Source: Pseudomonadota bacterium (GTDB lineage Bacteria; Pseudomonadota; Alphaproteobacteria; JAAXGF01). From it: a stretch of DNA of 7,445 bases. Positions 1 to 6,081 of this stretch are shown here, in pieces. The DNA is taken from assembly GCA_022563655.1 (NCBI GenBank), contig JADFMW010000136.1:1-7445 (forward strand). The letters are read 5' to 3'. Numbering within the stretch: the stretch's first letter is position 1; each line of letters begins with the position of its first letter. The notes beneath the pieces were generated by a model. That model was not told where the DNA came from. It made no database searches and saw only the letters and a program-made list of their open reading frames with translations. The position numbers and the translations under genes are program-made.

Positions 1-691
1 TCACCTTGGGTGCGCCGAAGTCGGTGATCGCGTAAGTGAAGGCGACGAAGCAGGCGCTCATCACGCCATACTTGACCGCCGGCAACGTGACCGTGAAGAA
101 GGTGCGCAGCTTGCTCGCCTTGAGCGCGACGGCGGCCTCGTAGAGCCTCGCGTCGGCCAACGATAGCGCCGTCGTCAGGAGGAGGACGGCGTGCGGGAAT
201 ATCCAGAAGGACAACGAGATCACGATGCCGATGGGGCCGTAAATCTTCTCGCCGAACAGCATCCCCTTGATCATCCCCTGGTTGCCGAACAGGTAGACGA
301 GCGAAATCGCCGGCAAGAGCGAAGGCGCCAGGATGGGAATCATCGCGATGCCCCGGAACAGCCCCTTGAACGGTATGCAACTGCGGGTCAGCGCGTAGGC
401 GTAGACGAAGGCGAGCACGACCACGATCACCATGATGATAACGCCGATCGTCATGGTGTGCTGTGCCGAGATCACCAGCGCAGGCGTGCTGAAGTATTCG
501 AGGTAGTTGGCGAAGCCTATGAAGTTCCGGTCCTCGTCCTGGAAGCTTCTGGACAGCATCGCGTAGAGCGGCAGCAGCATGACCACCAAGAGGAAGATCG
601 CCAATATGACGAGGCCGCCGCCCTGGATCAGGTCGTCGCGGCTAATCCGGGGCTTCAGCGGGGCGGCGCGGGCGACGGCGACGTCGGCCAC
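1..691 (-). CDS. aepW: ABC transporter permease, 2-aminoethylphosphonate type (3' end cut by window edge)
   Basis: Inner-membrane permease of a phosphonate importer; about 230 N-terminal residues are present and the rest lies beyond the left edge. The start is GTG at 691, preceded by AGGGAG with a 6-nt spacer; that ribosome site overlaps the stop of the ATPase gene, leaving only 10 nt between the two genes, so they are co-transcribed. Hydrophobic segments are visible at about residues 26-46, 79-103, 108-136, 148-178 and 207-230. An EAA loop (EAA at about 183, LP about 20 residues later) is the contact site for the ATPase. The stretch ITDFGAPKV after the EAA loop is typical of the AEP permease family as I know it. 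That family is normally a double-length (about 550 residue) fusion of two permease domains, so a second domain is expected off the window. An Fe3+-type (FbpB) permease is the main alternative. Confidence 0.85.
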   Translation of the reverse strand, partial: MADVAVARAAPLKPRISRDDLIQGGGLVILAIFLLVVMLLPLYAMLSRSFQDEDRNFIGFANYLEYFSTPALVISAQHTMTIGVIIMVIVVVLAFVYAYALTRSCIPFKGLFRGIAMIPILAPSLLPAISLVYLFGNQGMIKGMLFGEKIYGPIGIVISLSFWIFPHAVLLLTTALSLADARLYEAAVALKASKLRTFFTVTLPAVKYGVMSACFVAFTYAITDFGAPKV

Positions 692-701
692 GATTCACTC
701 C

Positions 702-1814
702 CTACCGGTTTGTAAACACGGTGATACGGTCGCCGGGGAACACGACCGTGAGGGTCGCGCCCTCGCGGATGTCGAGCTCGCGAACGAGTCTGGGCAGGAA
801 GTCGGCCGTCACCGGCGGCCCCTCCATTCCGTCGACGGCAAGCGTCGCCCGGTAGAACGCGCCCAGGAACTCGAGGTCGTCGACGCGCGCGCTGGCGGCG
901 TTTTGCGCCTCGGCGTCGGCGTCGCCCAACGCCAGGTCCTCGGGCCGGACGCACACGGTGACCGCCGCCCCCTGGTCGAGCCGGTCGAGGCCGGCGTCGC
1001 AATCGAGCGTGATGCGCCCAAGGCGCACTTGCCGCGGCCCGACGACGACGCCGGGCAGGAAGTTCATGGTGCCGACGAAGTCGGCGACGAAACGGCTCTT
1101 CGGATGACAGTAAACCTCATCGGGCGTGCCGACCTGATCAATGATGCCCTGGTCCATGACGACGATGCGGTCGCCCATGGTCAGCGCCTCTTCCTGGTCG
1201 TGGGTCACCATGATCGTCGTGACGCCGAGACGGCGCTGGAGCCGGCACACCTCGTGCCGAAGATAGACGCGCACCTTGGCGTCGAGCGCGCTCAACGGCT
1301 CGTCCAGAAGCAACAGACCCGGCGAGGTCGCAAGCGCCCGCGCCAGGGCCACGCGCTGCTGCTGGCCGCCCGAAAGCTGCGCCGGGTATTTTTTCTCCTG
1401 GCCCGCAAGCTCCACGAGATCGAGCAGCTCCGCGACGCGCTGCTTGATCTTGTCCTTCTCCATCCGACGGTTCTCGAGCCCGTAGGCGAGGTTCTTGTAG
1501 ACCGTCAGGTTCGGGAACAAGGCGTACGACTGGAACACGATGCCGAAGTCGCGCTGCGTCGGCGGAAGCGTTGATATGTCTTTGCCGCCCTGGATGACGC
1601 GACCCTGGGTCTGGATGTCGAGCCCGGCGATGCAGCGCAACAGCGTCGTCTTGCCGCAGCCCGAGGGACCGAGGAAACAAACGAACTCGCCTTCGTAGAC
1701 CTCGAGGCTCACGTCCTTGAGCGCCGTGAAATCGCCGAACATCTTCGTGAGGCCCTCGATGCGCAGGTAGGGCTCGCGCTCGTTCCGCGCGGTCATCGGC
1801 TTATCCTGTGTCAT
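702..1814 (-). CDS. aepV: ABC transporter ATP-binding protein, 2-aminoethylphosphonate type
   Basis: Cytoplasmic ATPase that powers the importer; 370 residues, normal for the family. I chose ATG at 1814, with GGGAA just upstream, over an in-frame TTG 21 nt further upstream. All nucleotide-binding motifs are intact: Walker A GPSGCGKTT at residues 49-57, Q-loop Gln95 in FQSYALFP, signature LSGGQQQR at 147-154, Walker B LLLLDEP with the catalytic Glu172, and switch His205 in VTHDQEEA. The C-terminal region from about 280 has the length and character of a TOBE-type regulatory domain (VRPEDLAL). It is the middle gene of the leftward operon, 111 nt after the binding-protein gene and 10 nt before the permease. 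The ATPase domain alone does not separate the AEP, iron and polyamine families; the AEP call rests on the binding protein and gene order. Confidence 0.93.
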   Translation of the reverse strand: MTQDKPMTARNEREPYLRIEGLTKMFGDFTALKDVSLEVYEGEFVCFLGPSGCGKTTLLRCIAGLDIQTQGRVIQGGKDISTLPPTQRDFGIVFQSYALFPNLTVYKNLAYGLENRRMEKDKIKQRVAELLDLVELAGQEKKYPAQLSGGQQQRVALARALATSPGLLLLDEPLSALDAKVRVYLRHEVCRLQRRLGVTTIMVTHDQEEALTMGDRIVVMDQGIIDQVGTPDEVYCHPKSRFVADFVGTMNFLPGVVVGPRQVRLGRITLDCDAGLDRLDQGAAVTVCVRPEDLALGDADAEAQNAASARVDDLEFLGAFYRATLAVDGMEGPPVTADFLPRLVRELDIREGATLTVVFPGDRITVFTNR

Positions 1815-1853
1815 CGCGTTCCCGCAACGGCGCAACTATAGCATCAAAGGGAG

Positions 1854-1888
1854 CCCGGCCGCCCCGTGGGTCACTTGGGGCGGCCGGG
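1854..1888 (-). terminator. GC-rich intergenic stem-loop between binding-protein and ATPase genes
   Basis: Perfect inverted repeat: a 12-bp arm (1854-1865, CCCGGCCGCCCC) pairs with 1877-1888 around an 11-nt loop. It lies 37 nt past the stop of the binding-protein gene and 39 nt before the ATPase start. On the transcribed (minus) strand it is followed only by a short TTT, so a full intrinsic terminator is unlikely. In many importer operons a hairpin in this place causes partial termination or protects the upstream mRNA, giving more binding protein than ATPase. That role is inferred here from position and structure. Confidence 0.6.
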
Positions 1889-1925
1889 TCGTTCCCTAAG
1901 GCCTCGGCAACCCTTGGATGCCGCT

Positions 1926-2978
1926 CTAGCTCTTAGGCTCGGATTTGGAGTCGTAACGCTTCTGCCACTCGCCGAGGATGCGTTTGCGATTACTGGCGGC
2001 CCAGCCGAAGTCGTTCTTGATCATCTTCTTGATCGTGTCCGGCGGGAAATGTTCCACCGGCTTCGCAAGCTCTGGGATCGCCAGGATAGGCAGGAAATCG
2101 TTGTAAACCGCCATCGCGGCCGGCGAGATGTGCCAATCCATCAGCTTCTTCGCCGCCTCGATTTTTTTCGAGGTCTTGAGGATGCCGCTCGCCTCGACCT
2201 CCCAGCCGACCCCTTCGGTGGGCGTGATGAGATCCAGCGGCGCGCCTTTTTTCTTGAGCTTGGCGCCGCGGAAGGCGAACGAAATTCCGATGGGGTGCTC
2301 GCCCGCGGCGGCCAGCCGGCAAGGCTTGGAGCCGGAATGGGTGTAGCGGGCCATGTTTTTGTGGATCGAGTCCATGAAGTCCCAGCCGCCATCCTCGCCC
2401 CACAGCTGCAACCAGCTCGAAACGGTGAGAAACCCGGTGCCTGACGAGTTCGGGTTGGGCATGACGAGATGGTCCTTGTAGACCGGATCGAGCAGGTCCT
2501 TCCACGACGAGGGCTTGGGCAGGTTGAACTTCTTGGCCTCGATGGTGTTGAAGCAGATCACCGCGGCGTAGGCGTCGATCCCGACCCAGTGCGGCGGATT
2601 CCGCGAGTCGCGGAACCTAGCGTCGAGCTTGTCCAGACCCTTCGGCGCATAAGGCAGCAACATGCCGCGTCCGTCGACCACCAAGAGGCTCGTCGCCGAC
2701 GTACCCATAAATATATCGGCCTTGGGATTGCCCGCGTCTATCTCGGCCAGCATTTTGGCTGTGATGATCCCCGTCGAGTCCCGCACCCAGGCGATGTCGA
2801 TGTCCGGGTGCTCCGCGCGGAATGCCTTGCGTATGGGTTCGAGTTCCTCGGCTTCGAGCGCGGTGTAGACGGTGAGTGTCGTTTGGGCCACGGCAGGTGC
2901 GAGCGCAAAGCCCGCCACCACGGCGCCGGCGGCTGCGCCAATCGCCAACCGTTTCAATCTGTCTATCAAGTTACTCAT
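1926..2978 (-). CDS. aepX: Periplasmic substrate-binding protein, 2-aminoethylphosphonate ABC transporter
   Basis: Captures the substrate, probably 2-aminoethylphosphonate, in the periplasm and delivers it to the permease; 350 residues. The open frame runs 62 codons further upstream, but ATG at 2978 is preferred because it has AGGGAG upstream and begins a clear signal peptide: basic MSNLIDRLKRL, an Ala/Val/Gly-rich core to about residue 28, and an AVA-Q cleavage site after residue 31. The mature protein has the fold and motifs of the iron/phosphonate-type binding proteins (YTALEAEEL at 38-46, WVRDSTGI at 64-71, PNPNSSGTGF at 174-183). These segments match the family named putative AEP-binding protein (PhnS2/AepX) as I remember it. 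It is the first gene of the operon, divergent from speD. A substrate other than AEP, such as another phosphonate or ferric ion, cannot be excluded from sequence alone. Confidence 0.88.
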   Translation of the reverse strand: MSNLIDRLKRLAIGAAAGAVVAGFALAPAVAQTTLTVYTALEAEELEPIRKAFRAEHPDIDIAWVRDSTGIITAKMLAEIDAGNPKADIFMGTSATSLLVVDGRGMLLPYAPKGLDKLDARFRDSRNPPHWVGIDAYAAVICFNTIEAKKFNLPKPSSWKDLLDPVYKDHLVMPNPNSSGTGFLTVSSWLQLWGEDGGWDFMDSIHKNMARYTHSGSKPCRLAAAGEHPIGISFAFRGAKLKKKGAPLDLITPTEGVGWEVEASGILKTSKKIEAAKKLMDWHISPAAMAVYNDFLPILAIPELAKPVEHFPPDTIKKMIKNDFGWAASNRKRILGEWQKRYDSKSEPKS

Positions 2979-3281
2979 GGCGTCGGTTCTCCCTTTACTG
3001 ATTAGGTGATGCCAAGTCACCGGTGCGCCCAACCCTTGGCCCGGCGCGCAAACGGGAATCCCTAATACTTTGGTGCGGGCCGCGCAACGTGACTCCCCGG
3101 TTGCCCAGACGCGAACAGTACAGCATTCCAGGGGGTTATGCGTGGGAAATTTTTCGCCATTCAATCAGCGACGGCCGACCGGCGGCGCCCGGTCTCGGCA
3201 ACCCCGCGCACGACGTCTCGATGGTTCGTAATCGGGCGGTTCGAGCGTGCATCAACGCGCGACCCGGCCGCCGCCGGGCAG

Positions 3282-3318
3282 CGCCGCCGCACGCCCACCA
3301 TTCGGGCGTGCGGCGGCG
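3282..3318. repeat. Perfect 15-bp inverted repeat (hairpin)
   Basis: Arm 3282-3296 (CGCCGCCGCACGCCC) is exactly complementary to 3304-3318, with a 7-nt loop ACCATTC. A smaller hairpin, CCCGGC/GCCGGG at 3263-3278, lies just before it. Neither side is followed by a T-tract, so a standard intrinsic terminator is not supported in either direction. It lies about 110 bp before speD and 300 bp before aepX. It could be a structured leader, a protein-binding or cruciform site, or the end of an unseen transcript. Confidence 0.65.
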
Positions 3319-3384
3319 TGGTGGTGTAATCTGTCCTTGCATCGGCGGCGCGATGCTGGCAAAAATCGCGCCTTTCGCCTTTGG

Positions 3385-3416
3385 CCCATAAATTCCATAA
3401 CCCATAAATTCCATAA
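3385..3416. repeat. Perfect tandem duplication of a 16-bp AT-rich unit upstream of speD
   Basis: The unit CCCATAAATTCCATAA occurs twice head-to-tail (3385-3400 and 3401-3416) with no mismatch. It has 5 of 16 G/C bases in a region that is otherwise strongly GC-rich. It ends 14 nt before the speD start and just before the GAGGG ribosome site. It may overlap a weak promoter (TTGGCC 3381-3386, CATAAA 3403-3408). A role as a paired operator or as an unstructured, AT-rich translation start region is inferred; the duplication itself is seen directly. Confidence 0.75.
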
Positions 3417-3430
3417 CAATGAGGGACGCA

Positions 3431-3946
3431 ATGTCGAGCACCACTCCGGATAGGCATCTCGCCACTGTGTCAACGTCCAGCCAACCCCATCCGGAAGCGC
3501 TGGAAAGCTGGGCCGAGGGGCGCATAAAGCCGGTGGCGCGGGTGCGCCCGGAGACCGAGCCCGCCCGCGCCGACGAGGATTTCTTCGTGCGCCGCAACGG
3601 CGTCCAGTATGCGGGCACCCATCTGCTCATCGACCTGTGGGGTGCGCGGCGGCTCGATGATCCCGGACTCGCCGAGACCACCTTGCGCGAGGCGGTGAAG
3701 GCGGTCGGGGCGACCTTGCTGCACGTCCATGTGCACCGCTTCTCGCCGAACCGCGGCGTCTCGGGGATCGCCGTGCTCGCGGAATCGCACATCAGCATCC
3801 ACACCTGGCCCGAGACAGGTTACGCCGCCCTCGACATCTTCGTGTGCGGCGAGTGCGATCCGTATGCCGCGATCCCGGTGTTCCGGCGGGCCTGGTCGCC
3901 CGATCAAGTGCGGCTCAGCGAGCACAAGCGCGGTCTCTCCGTGTGA
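3431..3946 (+). CDS. speD: S-adenosylmethionine decarboxylase proenzyme
   Basis: Decarboxylates S-adenosylmethionine to supply the aminopropyl donor for spermidine; cytoplasmic, pyruvoyl-dependent, activated by self-cleavage. The start ATG at 3431 has GAGGG 5 nt upstream; an in-frame ATG at 3419 lacks such a site. The protein is 171 residues and of the short prokaryotic class typified by Thermotoga maritima. Cleavage is expected between Glu118 and Ser119 in AESHISIHTWPE, Ser119 becoming the pyruvoyl group. Catalytic His124 and Cys139 and processing Ser111 have the same spacing as Ser63, His68, Cys83 and Ser55 in the Thermotoga enzyme. The core begins near residue 58 (GVQYAGTHLLIDLWG). Before it is an extension of about 55 residues, rich in Pro, Arg and Glu and probably disordered, which similar alphaproteobacterial proteins also seem to carry. 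It overlaps speE by 4 nt. Confidence 0.96.
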   Translation: MSSTTPDRHLATVSTSSQPHPEALESWAEGRIKPVARVRPETEPARADEDFFVRRNGVQYAGTHLLIDLWGARRLDDPGLAETTLREAVKAVGATLLHVHVHRFSPNRGVSGIAVLAESHISIHTWPETGYAALDIFVCGECDPYAAIPVFRRAWSPDQVRLSEHKRGLSV

Positions 3947-4785
3947 TCCATTTCGAGGAGACCGACAACCCCGACGTCAATCTCGTGCTCCGCGTGAGCA
4001 AGCCGATCTACACCGGGAATACCGGCTACCAAGACGTCGAGGTGTTCGAGAACGAGGCGTTCGGGCGGGTGCTCGCGCTCGACGGCGTGGTCCAGACCAC
4101 CGAGCGCGACGCCTTCGTCTACCACGAGATGCTCGTCCATGCGCCGTTGTTCGCTCACGGCGAGGCCCGGCGGGTGCTGATCATCGGCGGCGGCGACGGC
4201 GGCGCCCTCGAGGAGACGCTCAAGCACCCGGTCGAACACGTGGCGATGGTCGAGATCGACCGCAGCGTCATCGAGCTGTGCCGGGCGCATCTGCCGTCGG
4301 TCTGCGGCGCCGCGTTCGACGATCCGCGGCTCGACCTGGTGATCGGCGACGGCGCCAAGTTCGTCGCCGAGACCGACCAGAGCTTCGACGTGATCCTCGT
4401 CGATTCGACCGAGCCCACGGGCCCTGGCGACGTGCTCTTCGACACCCCGTTCTATGTCGACTGCCGCCGCCGCCTCGCGCCGGGCGGCATCCTCGTCACC
4501 CAGAACGCGGTGCCGTTTCTCCAGGCCGCGGTGGCGCGCAACGCCGTCCGGCGCCTTCGCCCGCTGTTCAAGGACGTGGCCCTGTACCTGGCGTCGGTGC
4601 CGTCGTTCGTCGGCGGTCACATGGCGTTCTGCTGGGCCGCGCAGAGCGCCGAGGCGCGCCGCACGCCGCTCGAGACCCTGGCGCGCCGCCACGCCGGCTC
4701 GGGGCTCAAGATGCGCTACTACACCCCCGAGGTGCATCGGGCCGCGTTCGTGCTGCCGCCGTACATCGGCGAGCTGATGGCCTGA
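3943..4785 (+). CDS. speE: Spermidine synthase (polyamine aminopropyltransferase)
   Basis: Transfers the aminopropyl group from decarboxylated S-adenosylmethionine to putrescine, giving spermidine and methylthioadenosine. The frame is open 33 codons upstream inside speD, but GTG at 3943 is chosen because it forms a GTGA overlap with the speD stop and yields a normal-length 280-residue protein starting at the usual N-terminal strand (HFEET). No strong ribosome site precedes it, so translation is probably coupled to speD. Motifs: LDGVVQTTERDAFVYHEM at 46-63, nucleotide-binding GGGDGG at 82-87, donor-binding Glu104 in VEID, catalytic Asp154 in DSTEPTGPG, and the C-terminal LKMRYYTPEVHRAAF seen also in E. 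coli SpeE. One oddity is ALEETLKH after the glycine motif, where I would expect LREV; the Arg is replaced by Glu. Which amine acceptor is used is not settled by the sequence. Confidence 0.97.
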   Translation: MIHFEETDNPDVNLVLRVSKPIYTGNTGYQDVEVFENEAFGRVLALDGVVQTTERDAFVYHEMLVHAPLFAHGEARRVLIIGGGDGGALEETLKHPVEHVAMVEIDRSVIELCRAHLPSVCGAAFDDPRLDLVIGDGAKFVAETDQSFDVILVDSTEPTGPGDVLFDTPFYVDCRRRLAPGGILVTQNAVPFLQAAVARNAVRRLRPLFKDVALYLASVPSFVGGHMAFCWAAQSAEARRTPLETLARRHAGSGLKMRYYTPEVHRAAFVLPPYIGELMA

Positions 4786-4805
4786 GGGCGCGCGCGCTCG
4801 GCGTG

Positions 4806-5858
4806 TCAGGCGACGGCGCGGGCGGCGGCCGTCATGTTCGAGAGCTTGGCCAGCGCAGTGTCGCGGTCGAGCATGCCGAGCCCGCAATCGGGCGCGACGA
4901 TCAGGCGCTCGGCGTCGATGTGCCCGAGCGCGGCCTCGATCCGCCCGGCGATCTCCTCGACCGTCTCGACCCTGGTCTTGGCGATGGCGACGGTGCCGAG
5001 AATCACCCGCGATGTCGTGAAGCGCTCAAGCAGGCCGAGGTCGTTGGGCCGGTGCGCGTCCTCGATCGAGACCGCCTGGATCGAAGTGCCATCGAGCGCG
5101 TCGGCCAGGGTGAAGTAGGCCTGCCGGTCGGCCTTGGGGTAGTCCTCCTGGTCGAGCTTCGACGGGTACCCGCAGCACATGTGGAGCGTGCGCACGACCG
5201 TATCGGCCGCCCCATGGAAGCAGCGCTCGAGGTTCTCGATGCCGTAGGCCAGCGCCTTGTCGGGCCAGCGCGCGAACAGCGGCTCGTCGACCTGGATCCA
5301 GCGGCAGCCGGCCTCGGCGAGGGCGCGGATCTCGGTGTTGAGCGCCTCGGCGACGTCGATGCCGACCTTGGCTTCATCGCCGTAGTAGTCGTCGGCGATC
5401 GAGTCGGTGACGGTCATCGGCCCCGGCACGGTGACCTTGACCGGCTTGTCGGTCATCGCCTGGACGATGCGCCATTCGCGCGGCAGGAAGTGTTCGCGCG
5501 CGCGGATCGGTCCGGTGACGGTCGGCACCCGGGCGGTCCAGGCGCCGGTGCGCATGGCCTTCTCGGTCAGGCTCTCGAAGTCGATACCGTCGAGGTGGCG
5601 GCAGTGATAGTGGATGTAGTCGTCGCGGCGGATTTCGCCGTCGGTCGGCACATCGATGCCGGCCTCGACCTGATCGCGCACGACCTGCTCGGCGCCGCGC
5701 ACCAATATTTCCTCGAGGTCGTCGCCGGCCTGGCGCATGAACGCGGTGTAATTCGTCGTCGGGTCGCCCGCGCCCGGACCGCCGTCGCGGAACCAGTCGG
5801 GGAGCTCGACGAAATCGGGCTTGGGATAGGCGCCGATCGTGGTCGTCAGCAGCGGCAT
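4806..5858 (-). CDS. Stand-alone MetE C-terminal-domain methyltransferase (cobalamin-independent methionine synthase-like)
   Basis: Zinc-dependent methyl transfer to a thiol; methionine formation from homocysteine is the likeliest role but is not proven. Start ATG at 5858 has GGAGG with a 5-nt spacer; the frame extends 16 codons further upstream without a comparable site. The protein is 350 residues, about half of E. coli MetE (753), and corresponds only to the catalytic C-terminal barrel: it opens with TTTIGAYPKP, the barrel's usual first strand. All four zinc ligands are visible: His226 and Cys228 (LHMCCGYP), Glu266 (SIEDAHRP) and Cys325 (APDCGL, matching PDCGL around Cys726 in E. coli). 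A DEP motif at 191-193 fits the substrate site. Without the N-terminal half it may not use polyglutamyl methyl-folate as MetE does; short MetE homologues are known to use other methyl donors. It converges on speE, 20 bp between stops, with no clear terminator. Confidence 0.85.
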   Translation of the reverse strand: MPLLTTTIGAYPKPDFVELPDWFRDGGPGAGDPTTNYTAFMRQAGDDLEEILVRGAEQVVRDQVEAGIDVPTDGEIRRDDYIHYHCRHLDGIDFESLTEKAMRTGAWTARVPTVTGPIRAREHFLPREWRIVQAMTDKPVKVTVPGPMTVTDSIADDYYGDEAKVGIDVAEALNTEIRALAEAGCRWIQVDEPLFARWPDKALAYGIENLERCFHGAADTVVRTLHMCCGYPSKLDQEDYPKADRQAYFTLADALDGTSIQAVSIEDAHRPNDLGLLERFTTSRVILGTVAIAKTRVETVEEIAGRIEAALGHIDAERLIVAPDCGLGMLDRDTALAKLSNMTAAARAVA

Positions 5859-5890
5859 CGCGGCCTCCGTTCCAGAGCACTCGAGCATCG

Positions 5891-5920
5891 ACTGTACGCC
5901 CGCCAAAAGCGCTGCGACAA
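5891..5920 (-). promoter_or_regulatory. Weak candidate sigma70 promoter for the MetE-like gene, with AAGCGCT repeats
   Basis: On the minus strand, TTGTCG (5915-5920) and TACAGT (5891-5896), 18 nt apart, each match 4 of 6 consensus bases. Transcription would start near 5884, leaving a leader of about 26 nt to the ATG at 5858. The heptamer AAGCGCT occurs at 5907-5913 and 5919-5925, 12 bp apart; its core AGCGCT is a palindrome, and the pair brackets the -35 element, so it could be an operator. All of this is by eye. Confidence 0.25.
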
Positions 5921-5971
5921 GCGCTATTCATCGCCGCCGCGACCGATTTCCGCGGGCCGCCGAACGGCGGC

Positions 5972-6000
5972 TTGGCATCCTGGTGTGAACCCACTAAATT
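5972..6000 (+). promoter_or_regulatory. Candidate sigma70 promoter for the molybdoenzyme gene
   Basis: TTGGCA (5972-5977, 5 of 6 consensus) and TAAATT (5995-6000, 4 of 6) are separated by 17 nt, the optimal spacing, in a local AT-rich dip. The start of transcription would be near 6007, giving a leader of about 174 nt that contains the hairpin at 6049-6081. It is the best promoter-like pair in the window. A sigma54 reading of the same TGGCA was checked and fails at the -12 GC. Confidence 0.45.
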
Positions 6001-6048
6001 CGCCACTGCGGGGGCGGGCGCGATGGTAAGACGTCGTGGCCGTTGCCC

Positions 6049-6081
6049 GCCGGGCGTCGTCGCACGCCGGCGGCGCCCGGC
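6049..6081 (+). ncRNA. Strong hairpin in the presumed leader of the molybdoenzyme gene
   Basis: On the plus strand, 6049-6062 pairs with 6068-6081 in a 14-bp stem (12 Watson-Crick pairs and 2 G-U pairs) around a 5-nt loop CACGC. The two G-U pairs would be A-C mismatches in a minus-strand transcript, so the fold favours plus-strand RNA. No U-tract follows, so it is not a typical terminator. It matches no riboswitch or molybdenum-cofactor RNA that I can recognise. A regulatory leader or a chance fold in GC-rich DNA are both possible. Confidence 0.35.

Larger units (their letters stand above)
2979..3430. other. Divergent intergenic region between the AEP transporter operon and speDE
   Basis: This 452-bp stretch has no convincing gene; the open frames across it lack a ribosome site and family resemblance. 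It should hold both divergent promoters. For the transporter (minus strand) a weak TATTAG at 3062-3067 is a possible -10, and a short inverted repeat, GGTGA/TCACC at 3005-3009 and 3017-3021, lies in its presumed leader. For speD (plus strand) a weak TTGGCC at 3381-3386 with CATAAA at 3403-3408 (16-nt spacer) is possible; it would overlap the 16-bp tandem repeat. Two hairpins lie at 3263-3278 (6-bp stem) and 3282-3318 (15-bp stem). I saw no Pho-box and no riboswitch that I recognise. Confidence 0.5.

Noticed and set aside
579..1574. A 331-codon plus-strand open frame opposite the ATPase gene
   Set aside because: The minus strand has all ABC ATPase motifs; the plus frame has no ribosome site or family resemblance.
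1..2978. Reading the transporter as a polyamine (PotABCD) system because it adjoins speDE
   Set aside because: The binding protein has the iron/phosphonate-type motifs rather than PotD features, and the operon is divergent from speDE with a 452-bp gap.
3030..3345. Possible Pho-box upstream of aepX or speD (CTGTACT and CTGTCCT stretches)
   Set aside because: Each has only one recognisable half; the second CTGT-type repeat at the required 11-bp spacing is missing on both strands.
3136..3804. Minus-strand open frame crossing the intergenic region, with YGIYG-like repeats from the tandem duplication
   Set aside because: It runs deep into speD antisense, has no ribosome site, and its product looks like noise.
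4786..4805. A bidirectional terminator between speE and the MetE-like gene
   Set aside because: The 20-bp gap has a short GCGCGCGC run but no stem-loop with a T-tract in either direction.
5972..5990. Sigma54 promoter reading of TGGCA before the molybdoenzyme gene
   Set aside because: The GG is present, but the GC expected 12 bp downstream is not.
3729..6029. A 766-codon open frame on the plus strand
   Set aside because: It overlaps speD, speE and the antisense of the MetE-like gene, all of which have clear motifs. Its product is Arg/Ala/Gly-rich low-complexity sequence, as expected from a third-position-GC-rich shadow frame.
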